From Thalassotalea sediminis (GTDB taxonomy: Bacteria; Pseudomonadota; Gammaproteobacteria; Enterobacterales; Alteromonadaceae): 64,000 bases of DNA. The DNA is taken from contig NZ_AP027361.1 in NCBI RefSeq assembly GCF_030295915.1, positions 2,170,001 to 2,234,000 on the forward strand, in the 5' to 3' direction. Below are positions 47,381-56,094 of the stretch, in pieces. Every line of letters starts with the position of its first letter. The first letter of the stretch is position 1. The position numbers and the translations under genes were made by a program. The notes under the pieces were generated by a model that saw only the letters and a program-made list of their open reading frames with translations, had not been told where the DNA came from and searched no databases.

Positions 47381-47431
47381 GTTAAACCTTTAACAAATTA
47401 TATGCCTTTATTGAGAACTACATTACGCTAA

Positions 47432-48574
47432 TTATAGTGGTAATGATTTAAATTGATTGTTTGCATGCTCAAGTAATGCATCACCAAATAATTCAGCACG
47501 CCATGTCGCGAGGACTTCAATTTTCTCTGTAGATGAATTTTGCCCGTAATACCATGATAATAATTGATTAATCTGTTTTTTAGAGGCAAAGTTCTCAACA
47601 GGTTGTTGTTGTGCTTCAGCAACACTTGCAACAAAATCTTTTATCTTTTTATAAAGTTGTTTATAACCTGGAAACTGATCAAGTCGCTTTATTTTCTCTG
47701 GATAATTGTCCGGCTCAACATTACGTGCTTCTTTTAATACCATCAACATTTGCTTGCCTTTATGTCTGACATCTAGCGTATCAACACCTTCAAGGTTTAG
47801 CATTGCACTCGTACTTTTAGGTGCATGTTGAGCTAACATGATCAGTGTCGTATCTTTAGCAACAAAACTTAATGGTAAGTCTCGTTTAATTGCCTGTTGA
47901 TATCGCCAACGTGCTAAATATTTCAGGTTATTAAGCTGCTTTGGTGAAAGCCGCCAACTTGTTTTAATGTTTTTATAAAGGGTATTTTCATCTATTACTT
48001 GCTGCTTTTTTTCGATCAATAGATTAGTTTCATCAATTGCAGCTTCAAACCAAGATGTTGCTTTAAGATCGTTAAGCAACTTAGGGTATATTTTTATTAG
48101 ATGGGTAACATCAGCACTGGCATAAGCGAGTTGACTCGGTGTTAAAGGGCGCTTTAACCAATCTGTACGAGAATCTGATTTATCTAACTCAATATCAAGG
48201 TAATGCTGAACCATTGCTGCATATCCAACAGACAAGCCATGTCCGAGGAAGCTCATCATGATTTGACTATCTATAATATTTTTTAAGTTACATTTACCTT
48301 GATTAACAAATATTTCTACGTCTTCTGAACACGCATGAAGCACTTTCACGATATTAGGGTTTTCAAATAATTGCCAAACAGGTGACAAGTCGTCAACCGA
48401 TAGCGGATCAACTAACGCGACTTCTTCACCGTCACATAACTGAATTAACCCAAGCTTAGGGAAATATGTTCTTGTACGAACAAACTCAGTATCAACCGCT
48501 AAAACGTCTTTTTCTGCAAAGCGCTGGCAAATATCAATGAGCGTTTGCTGTTCTATGATTAAGTGCTCGATCAC
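47432..48574 (-). CDS. rnd: Ribonuclease D
   Basis: The 380-residue exonuclease has the DEDD motifs: DTEFVRTRTYFPKLGLIQLC (DxE), NIIDSQIMMS (D), and YASADVTHLIKIYPKLL (YxxxD). A central HRDC-like region follows (about 210-290). It trims tRNA 3' ends. The start is GTG at 48574, seven bases after the rluB stop with TAGGTAGG upstream, so it is co-translated with rluB. Confidence 0.95.
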   Translation of the reverse strand: MIEHLIIEQQTLIDICQRFAEKDVLAVDTEFVRTRTYFPKLGLIQLCDGEEVALVDPLSVDDLSPVWQLFENPNIVKVLHACSEDVEIFVNQGKCNLKNIIDSQIMMSFLGHGLSVGYAAMVQHYLDIELDKSDSRTDWLKRPLTPSQLAYASADVTHLIKIYPKLLNDLKATSWFEAAIDETNLLIEKKQQVIDENTLYKNIKTSWRLSPKQLNNLKYLARWRYQQAIKRDLPLSFVAKDTTLIMLAQHAPKSTSAMLNLEGVDTLDVRHKGKQMLMVLKEARNVEPDNYPEKIKRLDQFPGYKQLYKKIKDFVASVAEAQQQPVENFASKKQINQLLSWYYGQNSSTEKIEVLATWRAELFGDALLEHANNQFKSLPL

Positions 48575-48581
48575 AACCTAC

Positions 48582-49445
48582 CTAATTTCTACGTCTTCTT
48601 GTTTTTTGCATGTTTCGATGTTGGTGTTTTTTAACGCTACGACGAATACGTCTTGCCTTTGCGTTATCAATCGCTTTTTCGTCCACTTTCACTTTAGATT
48701 TACGTTCAGGTGGTAATTCAACAAGTTGACGATAATAATTCACGTCTTTTAACGACAACTCGGTCCAACCACCTGATGGTAATTGACGCTGAAGTTCAAT
48801 ATCACCGTACCGTACGCGGATAAGCCTGCTTACTTGTACGTCTTGGCTTTCCCATAGGCGTCTAACTTCTCGGTTTCTCCCTTCAGAGATAACCACATGA
48901 AACCAATGGTTTCTACCTTCACCACCACGATAAAAAATTTGCTGAAATTTTGCTGGGCCGTCTTCTAATTTAACACCGTTTTTAAGGCGTTGAAGCATCG
49001 CATCATCTACTTCGCCAAAGATACGTACCGCATATTCACGTTCAACTTTACGAGAAGGATGCATTAACCTATTGGCTAGTTCTCCGTCAGTTGTAAATAA
49101 CAACATACCAGAGGTATTTATATCCAAGCGACCTACAGCTATCCAGCGAGAACCTTCTATTGGCGGCAAACGATCAAAAACGGTAGGACGACCTTCTGGA
49201 TCTTTTCGCGTACACATTTCACCTTCAGGTTTGTGGTACATTAATATGCGACAAATATCTTCAGTTGGTTGTTGAATGTTAACATTGTGGCCATCAAGGC
49301 GGATTTGTTCATTGCCTTCAACACGGTCGCCCAGTTTAGCAACCTTACCATCAACACTTACGCGTCCTGCGCTTATCATAGCTTCCAATTCACGGCGAGA
49401 GCCTTTACCAGCTCTTGCAAGTACTTTTTGTAGTTTTTCTGACAT
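48582..49445 (-). CDS. rluB: 23S rRNA pseudouridine synthase RluB
   Basis: The 287-residue protein has an S4 domain at the N-terminus ([27 protein letters not shown]) and the RsuA-type catalytic motif [27 protein letters not shown] with the catalytic Asp (DINTSG). It modifies 23S rRNA U2605-equivalent. A very basic C-terminal tail ([22 protein letters not shown]) is typical of RluB. It follows scpB by 41 bp. Confidence 0.95.
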   Translation of the reverse strand: MSEKLQKVLARAGKGSRRELEAMISAGRVSVDGKVAKLGDRVEGNEQIRLDGHNVNIQQPTEDICRILMYHKPEGEMCTRKDPEGRPTVFDRLPPIEGSRWIAVGRLDINTSGMLLFTTDGELANRLMHPSRKVEREYAVRIFGEVDDAMLQRLKNGVKLEDGPAKFQQIFYRGGEGRNHWFHVVISEGRNREVRRLWESQDVQVSRLIRVRYGDIELQRQLPSGGWTELSLKDVNYYRQLVELPPERKSKVKVDEKAIDNAKARRIRRSVKKHQHRNMQKTRRRRN

Positions 49446-49486
49446 CGTTTAGTTTCCCGGCAGTAACATCACAATATTGTTTATTG

Positions 49487-50104
49487 CTAAGTCTCTGTCT
49501 CTTTTGTCAGTGTATCATAGGAATGCATTATATCTTGTATCCCCTCTTGGTTGATAGCAGAATCTGCTATCGGCACTAAATCAGGTAACTGATCCAGTGA
49601 TTTTAGTGAAAAATAATCTAAAAATTCTTTCGTTGTAGCATACAGTGAAGGTTTACCGGGCACTTCTTTATGACCAATAACCTTGATCCATTCTCGTTCA
49701 AGTAGTGTCTTCATTATATGGCTACTGACAGCAACGCCACGCACATCTTCTATCTCTGCTCTCGTAATTGGTTGTTTATAAGCAATTAACGCAAGGGTTT
49801 CTAACAATGCACGTGAATATTTTGTCGGTTTACTCTGAGCAATATCTACAAGTTGTTCGCTAATGCCTATGGGCACTTGAAAACGAAAACCTGAAGCAAC
49901 CTCTACTAATTGTACCCCACGATTTTCATAATCTTGTTGTAACTCTTCAAGTATCTGTTGTAACACTTTAGTATTTACCCGATATTGACCAAGAGTATGT
50001 GTTTTAATCCACTGTAACGATAGCGGGCTACTGGCAGTAAATAATGCCGCTTCTACTAACATCTTCATTTGCTGTTGCTTTTGCAACTTTTCAGGCGTAT
50101 TCAT
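49487..50104 (-). CDS. scpB: Segregation and condensation protein ScpB
   Basis: The 205-residue winged-helix protein has LVEAALFTASSPLSL and RALLETLALIAYKQPITRAEIEDVRGVAVSSHIMKTLLEREWIKVIGHKEVPGKPSLYATTKEFLDYFSL, which are ScpB signatures. With ScpA it bridges SMC (or an MksB-like) heads in chromosome condensation. It starts three bases after the scpA stop. Confidence 0.96.
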   Translation of the reverse strand: MNTPEKLQKQQQMKMLVEAALFTASSPLSLQWIKTHTLGQYRVNTKVLQQILEELQQDYENRGVQLVEVASGFRFQVPIGISEQLVDIAQSKPTKYSRALLETLALIAYKQPITRAEIEDVRGVAVSSHIMKTLLEREWIKVIGHKEVPGKPSLYATTKEFLDYFSLKSLDQLPDLVPIADSAINQEGIQDIMHSYDTLTKETET

Positions 50105-50107
50105 TAA

Positions 50108-50929
50108 TTACCTTTTCTGCCGGACATAAAGAACACCAAACTCACTAGATTGTTGACATTCTATCAACTGCATTTTTAATAATTCTAGTATTGCAAGAAA
50201 AGTTACTAATACGCCTTGGCGTCCTTCATCGAATGCAAAGAGTTGTTCGAATCTAATAAAAGTCTGATCATCGGAGTGCTCAAGTGTTGAAAGAATCGCA
50301 CTCATGCGTTCACGAGTAGATAGCACTTCTTTGGTAATATGGTGATGTTCAAACGCTTGAACCCGTTGTAAAACACTCAGTAAAGCGTCAGTAATATCAA
50401 CTAAACTTACACTCGGCAGAATTGTCTCAATACCTAGATCCGAAGACAATACCGCGCTTGCACATAAATAATCACGCTCTAAACGCGGTAATTGATCAAG
50501 TGACTCTGCGGCATGCTTTATCACTTCATATTCCTTTAATCGTTGAATAAGTTCGGCGCGAGGGTCATGTTCTTCATCTTCCATAGGTTGCTTTGGCAGT
50601 AGCAGTTTAGATTTAATTTCTGCCAGAATTGACGCCATAACGAGGTATTCTGATGCAAGTTCCATGTTAAGTTCTTTCATCAACTCAACATAGTGCATGT
50701 ACTGTGTTGTAATAGGCGCGATGGGTAAATCAAGAATATCAAACTTTTGTTTTCTTATTAGGTACAATAAGAGATCAAGCGGCCCTTCAAACGCTTCCAA
50801 AATAACTTCTAAGGCATTAGGGGGTATAAATAGATCTTGAGGTTTCTCAACGAGTGCTTCACCACGAATAAATGCTAAGGGTAACGCTTGCTGTTGCATC
50901 TCCCCTTTTCTACTCATTGATTCAATCAA
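50108..50929 (-). CDS. scpA: Segregation and condensation protein ScpA
   Basis: The 273-residue kleisin has EAFEGPLDLLLYLIRKQKFDILDLPIAPITTQYMHYVELMKELNMELASEYLVMASILAEIKSKLLLPK, the ScpA N-terminal core. The start is uncertain: the TTG at 50929 has a GAGG site, the ATG at 50917 has none, and the ATG at 50899 is too close to its GGGGAG. I keep the longest. It partners ScpB, which follows directly. Confidence 0.94.
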   Translation of the reverse strand: MIESMSRKGEMQQQALPLAFIRGEALVEKPQDLFIPPNALEVILEAFEGPLDLLLYLIRKQKFDILDLPIAPITTQYMHYVELMKELNMELASEYLVMASILAEIKSKLLLPKQPMEDEEHDPRAELIQRLKEYEVIKHAAESLDQLPRLERDYLCASAVLSSDLGIETILPSVSLVDITDALLSVLQRVQAFEHHHITKEVLSTRERMSAILSTLEHSDDQTFIRFEQLFAFDEGRQGVLVTFLAILELLKMQLIECQQSSEFGVLYVRQKR

Positions 50930-50959
50930 ACTTACGCCTCAATTGCATTGAAAACTTTA

Positions 50960-51580
50960 TTACTCAAAGGGGCTAGGATCACCTTCGCCTACCCTGATAA
51001 TTTGCCCGTCTCCATCAGAAAAATCAACAACTGTTGTTGGATGTTCTCCTAAGTGCCCACCGTGAATAATTAAATCAACTTGATGTTCTAATTTGTCACG
51101 AATTTCTTCAGGATCAAATTCAGCCATGATATTGCCAGGCATTATTAAGCTCGTAGACATGATCGGTTGTTCAAGTGCACTGAGTAAACCTTGCACAATA
51201 GCGTTATCTGGCACACGAATACCAATTGTGCGTCTTTTAGGGTTCATTAACCTTTTCGGCACTTCTTTACTCGCCTTAAACACGAACGTGTAAGCACCAG
51301 GTGTATTGTTTTTTAACAACCTAAATGCGGTGTTATCAACACGCGCATATTCAGACAATTCTGATAAATCTTTACATACTAGCGTAAAATTATGGTCTTT
51401 ACTGATATCACGAATACGGCATATACGTTCCAGCGCTTTTTTGTCTCCGATGTGACAACCTAAAGCGTAACCAGAATCTGTAGGGTAAACAATAACACCA
51501 CCTTGGTTAATAATCTCAGCGGCTTGTTTCATCAAACGACCTTGCGGGTTATCAGGGTGTACATAGAAAAACTGACTCAT
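50960..51580 (-). CDS. YciO/YrdC/Sua5-family threonylcarbamoyl-AMP synthase-like protein
   Basis: The 206-residue YrdC-fold protein has AAEIINQGGVIVYPTDSGYALGCHIGDKKALERICRIRDIS and MSTSLIMPGN, matching the YciO branch (related to t6A synthase TsaC/Sua5). It may not be the essential tRNA enzyme itself, as YciO proteins have weaker known activity. It is in a conserved cluster with yciV and scpAB. Confidence 0.9.
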   Translation of the reverse strand: MSQFFYVHPDNPQGRLMKQAAEIINQGGVIVYPTDSGYALGCHIGDKKALERICRIRDISKDHNFTLVCKDLSELSEYARVDNTAFRLLKNNTPGAYTFVFKASKEVPKRLMNPKRRTIGIRVPDNAIVQGLLSALEQPIMSTSLIMPGNIMAEFDPEEIRDKLEHQVDLIIHGGHLGEHPTTVVDFSDGDGQIIRVGEGDPSPFE

Positions 51581-51638
51581 AATGAAATCCTTGTTAATTA
51601 ACTAATCATACATAGAAAATTAGTCATTTATTCAATGG

Positions 51639-52511
51639 TTAGCCACATTGTTGCCATGCCTGCCAAATCGGTTTTGCCTCACTTGGAAGTACCAAATTTT
51701 TGCCAAGATCAGACCATTTGCTTGGGTAATGAAAATCAGACCCCAGCGAAGCAAGTAAATGATACTCTAAACAAAAGCTTAGCATTAATTTTCGTTGTTC
51801 GTTATTCATTTGCGGTAAAACAATTTCTAAACCATCACCACCATGTGTTTTAAACTCAATCACTAAACGCCTTAACCACTTAGTTGTCATATCATATCGT
51901 ATCGGATGAGCCATTACGGCTGTTCCTCCAGCGCTATGAATCGCCGCTATTGCAGTTTCTATGTCACACCACTGCGGTTTTACATAGGCTCGCTTGCCTT
52001 TACCTAGATATTTATCAAAGGCAGCCTGTAGGTGATTTACATGACCTTGCTGCAACAACACCTTAGCAAAATGAGCGCGAGTTATTGATCCTTGCCCCGC
52101 TAACTGCTTCGCTTGCAGATATACATCACTAAAACCACATTTGGCTAACTTTTCACCCATTTGAGTTGCACGAGACTCCCTTGCTGCTTGCTGCTCCTCA
52201 ATTAAAGCGGTTAATTTAGGATCGCTAGCATCAATATTTAAGCCAACAATATGAATTTCAAAGTTATGCCAACGGGTTGATATTTCGATACCATCAATGA
52301 GTGTGATTGGATAATTTTTTTCTTGAATATAACCTTTAGCAATATCAAGACCTGCCACCGTATCATGATCAGTAATCGCTAACACATCAATTTGAAAGTT
52401 AATCGCCCTGTCTATCAGCTCTTTGGGCGATAGCGAACCGTCTGAACAATTTGTATGACTATGTAGGTCGACACGTTGAGTTGATAAGCTTGCTAAATTT
52501 TCGGTTGACAT
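51639..52511 (-). CDS. rnm: PHP-domain phosphoesterase, RNase AM (Rnm/YciV)
   Basis: The PHP protein shows DLHSHTNCSDGSL, LAITDHDTVAGLD, IHIVGLNID, AVMAHPIRYD and LGSDFHYPS, all the metal-binding motifs of YciV/Rnm, a 5'-3' exoribonuclease that acts on rRNA 5' ends. I take the ATG at 52511 (MSTENLASL); upstream in-frame Mets at 52520 and further have no better ribosome site, and 52583 would overlap the trp leader region. It is divergent from the trp operon. Its 290-residue length is standard. Confidence 0.9.
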   Translation of the reverse strand: MSTENLASLSTQRVDLHSHTNCSDGSLSPKELIDRAINFQIDVLAITDHDTVAGLDIAKGYIQEKNYPITLIDGIEISTRWHNFEIHIVGLNIDASDPKLTALIEEQQAARESRATQMGEKLAKCGFSDVYLQAKQLAGQGSITRAHFAKVLLQQGHVNHLQAAFDKYLGKGKRAYVKPQWCDIETAIAAIHSAGGTAVMAHPIRYDMTTKWLRRLVIEFKTHGGDGLEIVLPQMNNEQRKLMLSFCLEYHLLASLGSDFHYPSKWSDLGKNLVLPSEAKPIWQAWQQCG

Positions 52512-52613
52512 CAAGGTCATAATAAGGTTTTCTATAGGGGATTTAAGCAAACGCATTGTAAATGGGAAATGGCAAATAGCCAACTAAAAAACATGAAATC
52601 AATGAAAACTATA

Positions 52614-52649
52614 ATGACAAACATTTGGTGGTGGCATAACTCAACATAG
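52614..52649 (+). CDS. trpL: trp leader peptide TrpL (MTNIWWWHNST)
   Basis: An 11-residue mini-ORF with three consecutive Trp codons (TGG TGG TGG) followed by His, Asn, Ser, Thr and TAG. In-frame ATGs at 52593 and 52602 could extend it by seven or four residues. It precedes the terminator hairpin at 52691 by 42 bases, exactly the arrangement of a trp attenuator: ribosomes stalling on the Trp codons free the antiterminator. Confidence 0.9.
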   Translation: MTNIWWWHNST

Positions 52650-52722
52650 TGGGTTGTGAACGTTTGCTGTATTTGCGAAAAATTCAAGAAAAACCCGCGT
52701 AGTTTTACTAAGCGGGTTTTTT
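52641..52722 (+). promoter_or_regulatory. trp transcription attenuator
   Basis: Three competing segments can be read. CTCAAC (52641-52646) with GGTTG near 52652 makes the 1:2 pairing. GGGTT (52651-52655) can pair with AACCC (52692-52696) as antiterminator. The terminator AAACCCGC / GCGGGTTT (52691-52698 / 52712-52719), with an extra inner TAGT/ACTA stem, ends in six T residues (52717-52722). No TrpR-type ACTAGT operator was seen upstream, so attenuation is the visible control. Confidence 0.88.
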
Positions 52723-52749
52723 ATTATCCGTATATTAAAGAGAAATAAC

Positions 52750-52812
52750 ATGCTAACAACGAAAGTAAAAAGCTGGTTTATCTGGTGGCTTCAGCCAATT
52801 TATGCCGGATGA
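52750..52812 (+). CDS. Second Trp-rich mini-ORF between attenuator and DAHP synthase
   Basis: It encodes 20 residues, MLTTKVKSWF then IWWLQPIYAG and TGA, with Trp, Phe, Ile, Trp, Trp clustered. AAAGAGA lies six bases before the ATG, so translation is likely. It comes after the terminator and ends 30 bases before the DAHP synthase start, so it cannot use the upstream hairpin. It may couple translation into the first gene or be a second Trp-sensing leader. No terminator follows it. Confidence 0.65.
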   Translation: MLTTKVKSWFIWWLQPIYAG

Positions 52813-52842
52813 CACACAAACAGATAAATTAGGAATTAAAAA

Positions 52843-53859
52843 ATGATAATTGTATTAAAACCCCAAGCATCTGAAAAAGATGCCAATGAAATATTAGATA
52901 AAATAGCAAGTCTTGGCTTAAAGCCCCTTTATATGCCCGGTATTGAACGTACTGTTCTTGGTGCATTAGGTGATGAACGTATTCTCAGTCAACTACACCT
53001 AGATGCCTACCCAATGGTTGATGAGATCAAACCCGTTCTTAGTCCTTATAAGCTTGTAAGCAGAGAGTTACAATCACATGACTCTATCGTATCCATCGGT
53101 GGTGTAAAAGTTGGCGGCGGTGCATTTACCGTAATTGCGGGACCTTGCTCAGTCGAAAGTCAAACGCAACTTTTTGGCATTAGTGAAATGCTAAACACAC
53201 AAAATATTACGCTTTTACGAGGCGGAGCTTTTAAACCGAGAACAAGCCCATACTCCTTTCAAGGATTAGGTGTTGAAGGACTAACTTTACTTAAAGCGGC
53301 AAGAGAAAAGTATGACCTTGGTATCGTCTCAGAAATTATTGACCCTAATGATGCAGAGCTCATGCACGACTACATCGACTGCTACCAAATTGGCGCACGC
53401 AATATGCAAAACTTTCGGTTGTTAGAAGCCGTTGGCAAACATCCAGATAAAGCTGTGCTATTAAAACGAGGAATGAGTGCGACAATAGAAGAATTATTAT
53501 TAGCTGCTGAATATATTATTAATGCCGGTAATCCAAATGTTATTTTGTGTGAGCGTGGTATACGCACTTTCGAAACCGCAACCAGAAATACATTAGACCT
53601 TAATGCAGTTGCCCTATTAAAAGAAAAAACTCACCTACCGGTTTTAGTAGATCCTTCACATGGAACAGGCGTTAAATCACTAATAAACCCATTATCACGT
53701 GCTGCCGTGGCTGTCGGTGCCGATGGCATCATTGTTGAAACTCATCTTAATCCTAAAGAGGCACTTTCTGACGGTCACCAAGCATTAACTGGTGATGATT
53801 TTGCAACCTTAATGGCTGATATTAAGCCTTTCGTAACAGCTGCAGGTAAAACCTTATGA
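52843..53859 (+). CDS. 3-deoxy-7-phosphoheptulonate (DAHP) synthase, AroF/type I-beta, with N-terminal ferredoxin-like regulatory domain
   Basis: The 338-residue enzyme has an N-terminal ferredoxin-like domain (about 1-70, MIIVLKPQASEKDANEILDKI), as in Bacillus/Thermotoga-type DAHP synthases. The catalytic barrel contains IAGPCSVES, LLRGGAFKPRTSPYSFQG, LLKRGMSATIEELLLAAEYI and VLVDPSHGTG. It condenses PEP and erythrose 4-phosphate, the first step of the shikimate pathway. Its place at the head of the trp operon, behind the attenuator, suggests tryptophan-responsive supply of the pathway. Its stop overlaps the trpE start (ATGA). Confidence 0.95.
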   Translation: MIIVLKPQASEKDANEILDKIASLGLKPLYMPGIERTVLGALGDERILSQLHLDAYPMVDEIKPVLSPYKLVSRELQSHDSIVSIGGVKVGGGAFTVIAGPCSVESQTQLFGISEMLNTQNITLLRGGAFKPRTSPYSFQGLGVEGLTLLKAAREKYDLGIVSEIIDPNDAELMHDYIDCYQIGARNMQNFRLLEAVGKHPDKAVLLKRGMSATIEELLLAAEYIINAGNPNVILCERGIRTFETATRNTLDLNAVALLKEKTHLPVLVDPSHGTGVKSLINPLSRAAVAVGADGIIVETHLNPKEALSDGHQALTGDDFATLMADIKPFVTAAGKTL

Positions 53860-55472
53860 ATGCCTTACTTACACCAGACACCGATACATCATTTGGTAAA
53901 GTAACGACATTATCGGGCAAAGCAAAATATCAAGCAGACCCTTTAACGTTGTTTAAAAAGTTATGTGGTAATAAGAAAAATAACCTATTACTTGAATCGG
54001 CAGAAATAGACAAAAAACATCAACTAAAAAGTCTGTTATTGATCGATGCTGCACTAAAAGTAGTTTGTGAAGGTAACAAGGTTCGTTTTATCCCGTTATC
54101 ACTCAATGGCGAAGCAGCAATAGCATTCGCTAAAGAAAAACTCTTTGATTGTGCTCAACTTACCATGGAAGAAACGTCATTAATCGCTACGTTTCCAGAA
54201 GTTGACCACCAGTTAGATGAAAAATCACGTTTGTTAGCCGCAAATGCTTTTCAAGCACTAAGACAATTCAAGGCTTTTGATAATAAAAATCATCACCCTT
54301 TTGCCGTGTTTTTAGCTGGCGCTTTTGCTTTTGACATGATTACCATGTCAGAGTCTCTACCTGCAGTAGACAAAGGCGAAAACACATGCCCTGACTTTGT
54401 CTTTTATTTAGCTGAAACACTTGTTGTTATTGATCACGAAAAACGTTCTAGTGAAGTTATCGGTAATGTTTTTTCAGGGCCTGAACAACAAAAATGTCAC
54501 TTTGAAATCGCGCGACGTCTATCTGCTATTAAATCACTTGTTGAATCAGATATCGCTCCACCTCAAACCATAGAGAAAAAACAGCCACCATTAGCTGTTC
54601 ATACTAATGTAAGTGACGAAGATTTTTGTCAAACCGTTGAGCAATTAAAAGAACATATTCGCGCTGGAGACATTTTTCAAGTCGTTCCATCCCGCACATT
54701 TAGTTTACCTTGTGAAGATACTTTTAATGGCTACTTGTGTTTGCGAGAGAGTAACCCAAGCCCTTACATGTTTTACTTACAAGATGATTATTTTTGTATG
54801 TTTGGGGCATCGCCAGAATCGGCGATAAAATACCAACAACATAACCGGCAAGTTGAAATTTACCCTATCGCGGGTACAAGACCACGAGGTTTTAACGAAG
54901 ATGGAAGTTTCTCACCTGACTTAGATTGTCGTATTGAATTAGCGCTTCGCCAAGATCAAAAAGAACTAGCGGAACATATTATGTTAGTTGATCTTGCTCG
55001 AAATGATGTTGCAAGAGTATGTAAACCTGGCACAAGGCACGTAGCAGATTTATTGAAAACAGATAGGTACTCCCACGTAATGCATTTAGTTTCACGCGTA
55101 TGTGGCACCCTTTCAGACGATCTTGATGCCTTACACGCCTATCAAGCATGTATGAATATGGGCACACTATCCGGTGCACCAAAAGTCAGTGCAACGTCAC
55201 TCATACGGCAACATGAAGGTAAACGCAGAGGCAGTTATGGCGGCGCGGTAGGCTACCTTACCGGTGAAGGAGATATGGACACATGCATCGTTATTCGTAG
55301 CGCTTTTGTTAATAACCAAACAGCTTATATACAAGCTGGTGCTGGTGTTGTCTATGACTCAGATCCGCAAGCAGAAGCTAATGAAACACGTCAAAAAGCA
55401 CAAGCGGTAATAAATGCAATTCAAAAGGCAGCCACGTTAGAAAATGTTAAAACGCTGCAGGAGCATGAATAA
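53856..55472 (+). CDS. trpE: Anthranilate synthase component I
   Basis: The 538-residue subunit has the Trp-binding feedback motif LLLESAEI (about 45-52) and the chorismate-binding core: VVPSRTFSLPC, PSPYMFYLQDDYFCMFGASPESAIKYQ, YPIAGTRPRGFNEDG, LVDLARNDVARVCKPGTRHV, GTLSGAPKVSA and QAGAGVVYDSDPQAE. With TrpG it makes anthranilate from chorismate and glutamine. The start overlaps the DAHP synthase stop by four bases and the stop overlaps trpG by one, so translation is coupled. Confidence 0.97.
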   Translation: MNALLTPDTDTSFGKVTTLSGKAKYQADPLTLFKKLCGNKKNNLLLESAEIDKKHQLKSLLLIDAALKVVCEGNKVRFIPLSLNGEAAIAFAKEKLFDCAQLTMEETSLIATFPEVDHQLDEKSRLLAANAFQALRQFKAFDNKNHHPFAVFLAGAFAFDMITMSESLPAVDKGENTCPDFVFYLAETLVVIDHEKRSSEVIGNVFSGPEQQKCHFEIARRLSAIKSLVESDIAPPQTIEKKQPPLAVHTNVSDEDFCQTVEQLKEHIRAGDIFQVVPSRTFSLPCEDTFNGYLCLRESNPSPYMFYLQDDYFCMFGASPESAIKYQQHNRQVEIYPIAGTRPRGFNEDGSFSPDLDCRIELALRQDQKELAEHIMLVDLARNDVARVCKPGTRHVADLLKTDRYSHVMHLVSRVCGTLSDDLDALHAYQACMNMGTLSGAPKVSATSLIRQHEGKRRGSYGGAVGYLTGEGDMDTCIVIRSAFVNNQTAYIQAGAGVVYDSDPQAEANETRQKAQAVINAIQKAATLENVKTLQEHE

Positions 55473-56083
55473 TGAGCCAAGACATTAAAGTATTTATGAT
55501 CGATAATGTAGATTCATTTACTTATAACTTAGTTGATGAACTACAAGTATTAGGTTTCGATCCTGTAATCTACCGAAATACACTGTCAGCATCCTTTATC
55601 CTTGAACAAATTGAAGCATGCCAGTCTAAAGTATTACTCGTGTTATCACCTGGTCCTGGCACACCTGCGGATGCAGGTTGCTTAATGGAGCTTATCGCCA
55701 AAGCAGCAGGAAAGTATCCAATGCTAGGTATATGTTTAGGTCATCAGGCTTTAATAGAACATTATGGTGGCAGCGTTGGCCGTGCCCCTGAGATTGTCCA
55801 TGGTAAGGCAGGCAGTGTTAGCCATTCCGGCGTTGGTACTTTCGCTCATATGCAACAACCTTTGCCTGTAGCCCGTTATCATTCTCTTGTCGGTATCGAC
55901 ATACCTGATTGTTTAAATATTACTGCTGAAATTTCTACCGACCAAGGTGACATTTTACCAATGGCAATAGAACATTCAACTGACCGAGCCATCGGTTTTC
56001 AATTTCATCCGGAATCTATTTTAACGACTTATGGCAGCACATTACTTGCGCAAAGCATTCGCTGTTTAACCGAATTTGTATAA
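55472..56083 (+). CDS. trpG: Anthranilate synthase component II (glutamine amidotransferase)
   Basis: The 203-residue class I glutaminase has FMIDNVDSFTYNLVDEL, the cysteine of LGICLGHQALIEHYGG, and the His-Glu of FQFHPESILT. It supplies ammonia to TrpE. It is separate from TrpD here (unlike the E. coli fusion). Start overlaps the trpE stop (TAATG). Confidence 0.96.
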   Translation: MSQDIKVFMIDNVDSFTYNLVDELQVLGFDPVIYRNTLSASFILEQIEACQSKVLLVLSPGPGTPADAGCLMELIAKAAGKYPMLGICLGHQALIEHYGGSVGRAPEIVHGKAGSVSHSGVGTFAHMQQPLPVARYHSLVGIDIPDCLNITAEISTDQGDILPMAIEHSTDRAIGFQFHPESILTTYGSTLLAQSIRCLTEFV

Positions 56084-56094
56084 AGGATTACTCA

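Noticed and set aside
52504..52540. TTGACA with TATAGG as trp promoter
   Set aside because: The spacer would be over 20 bases, too long for a good promoter; and it lies inside the start region of the divergent PHP gene. I do not claim it.
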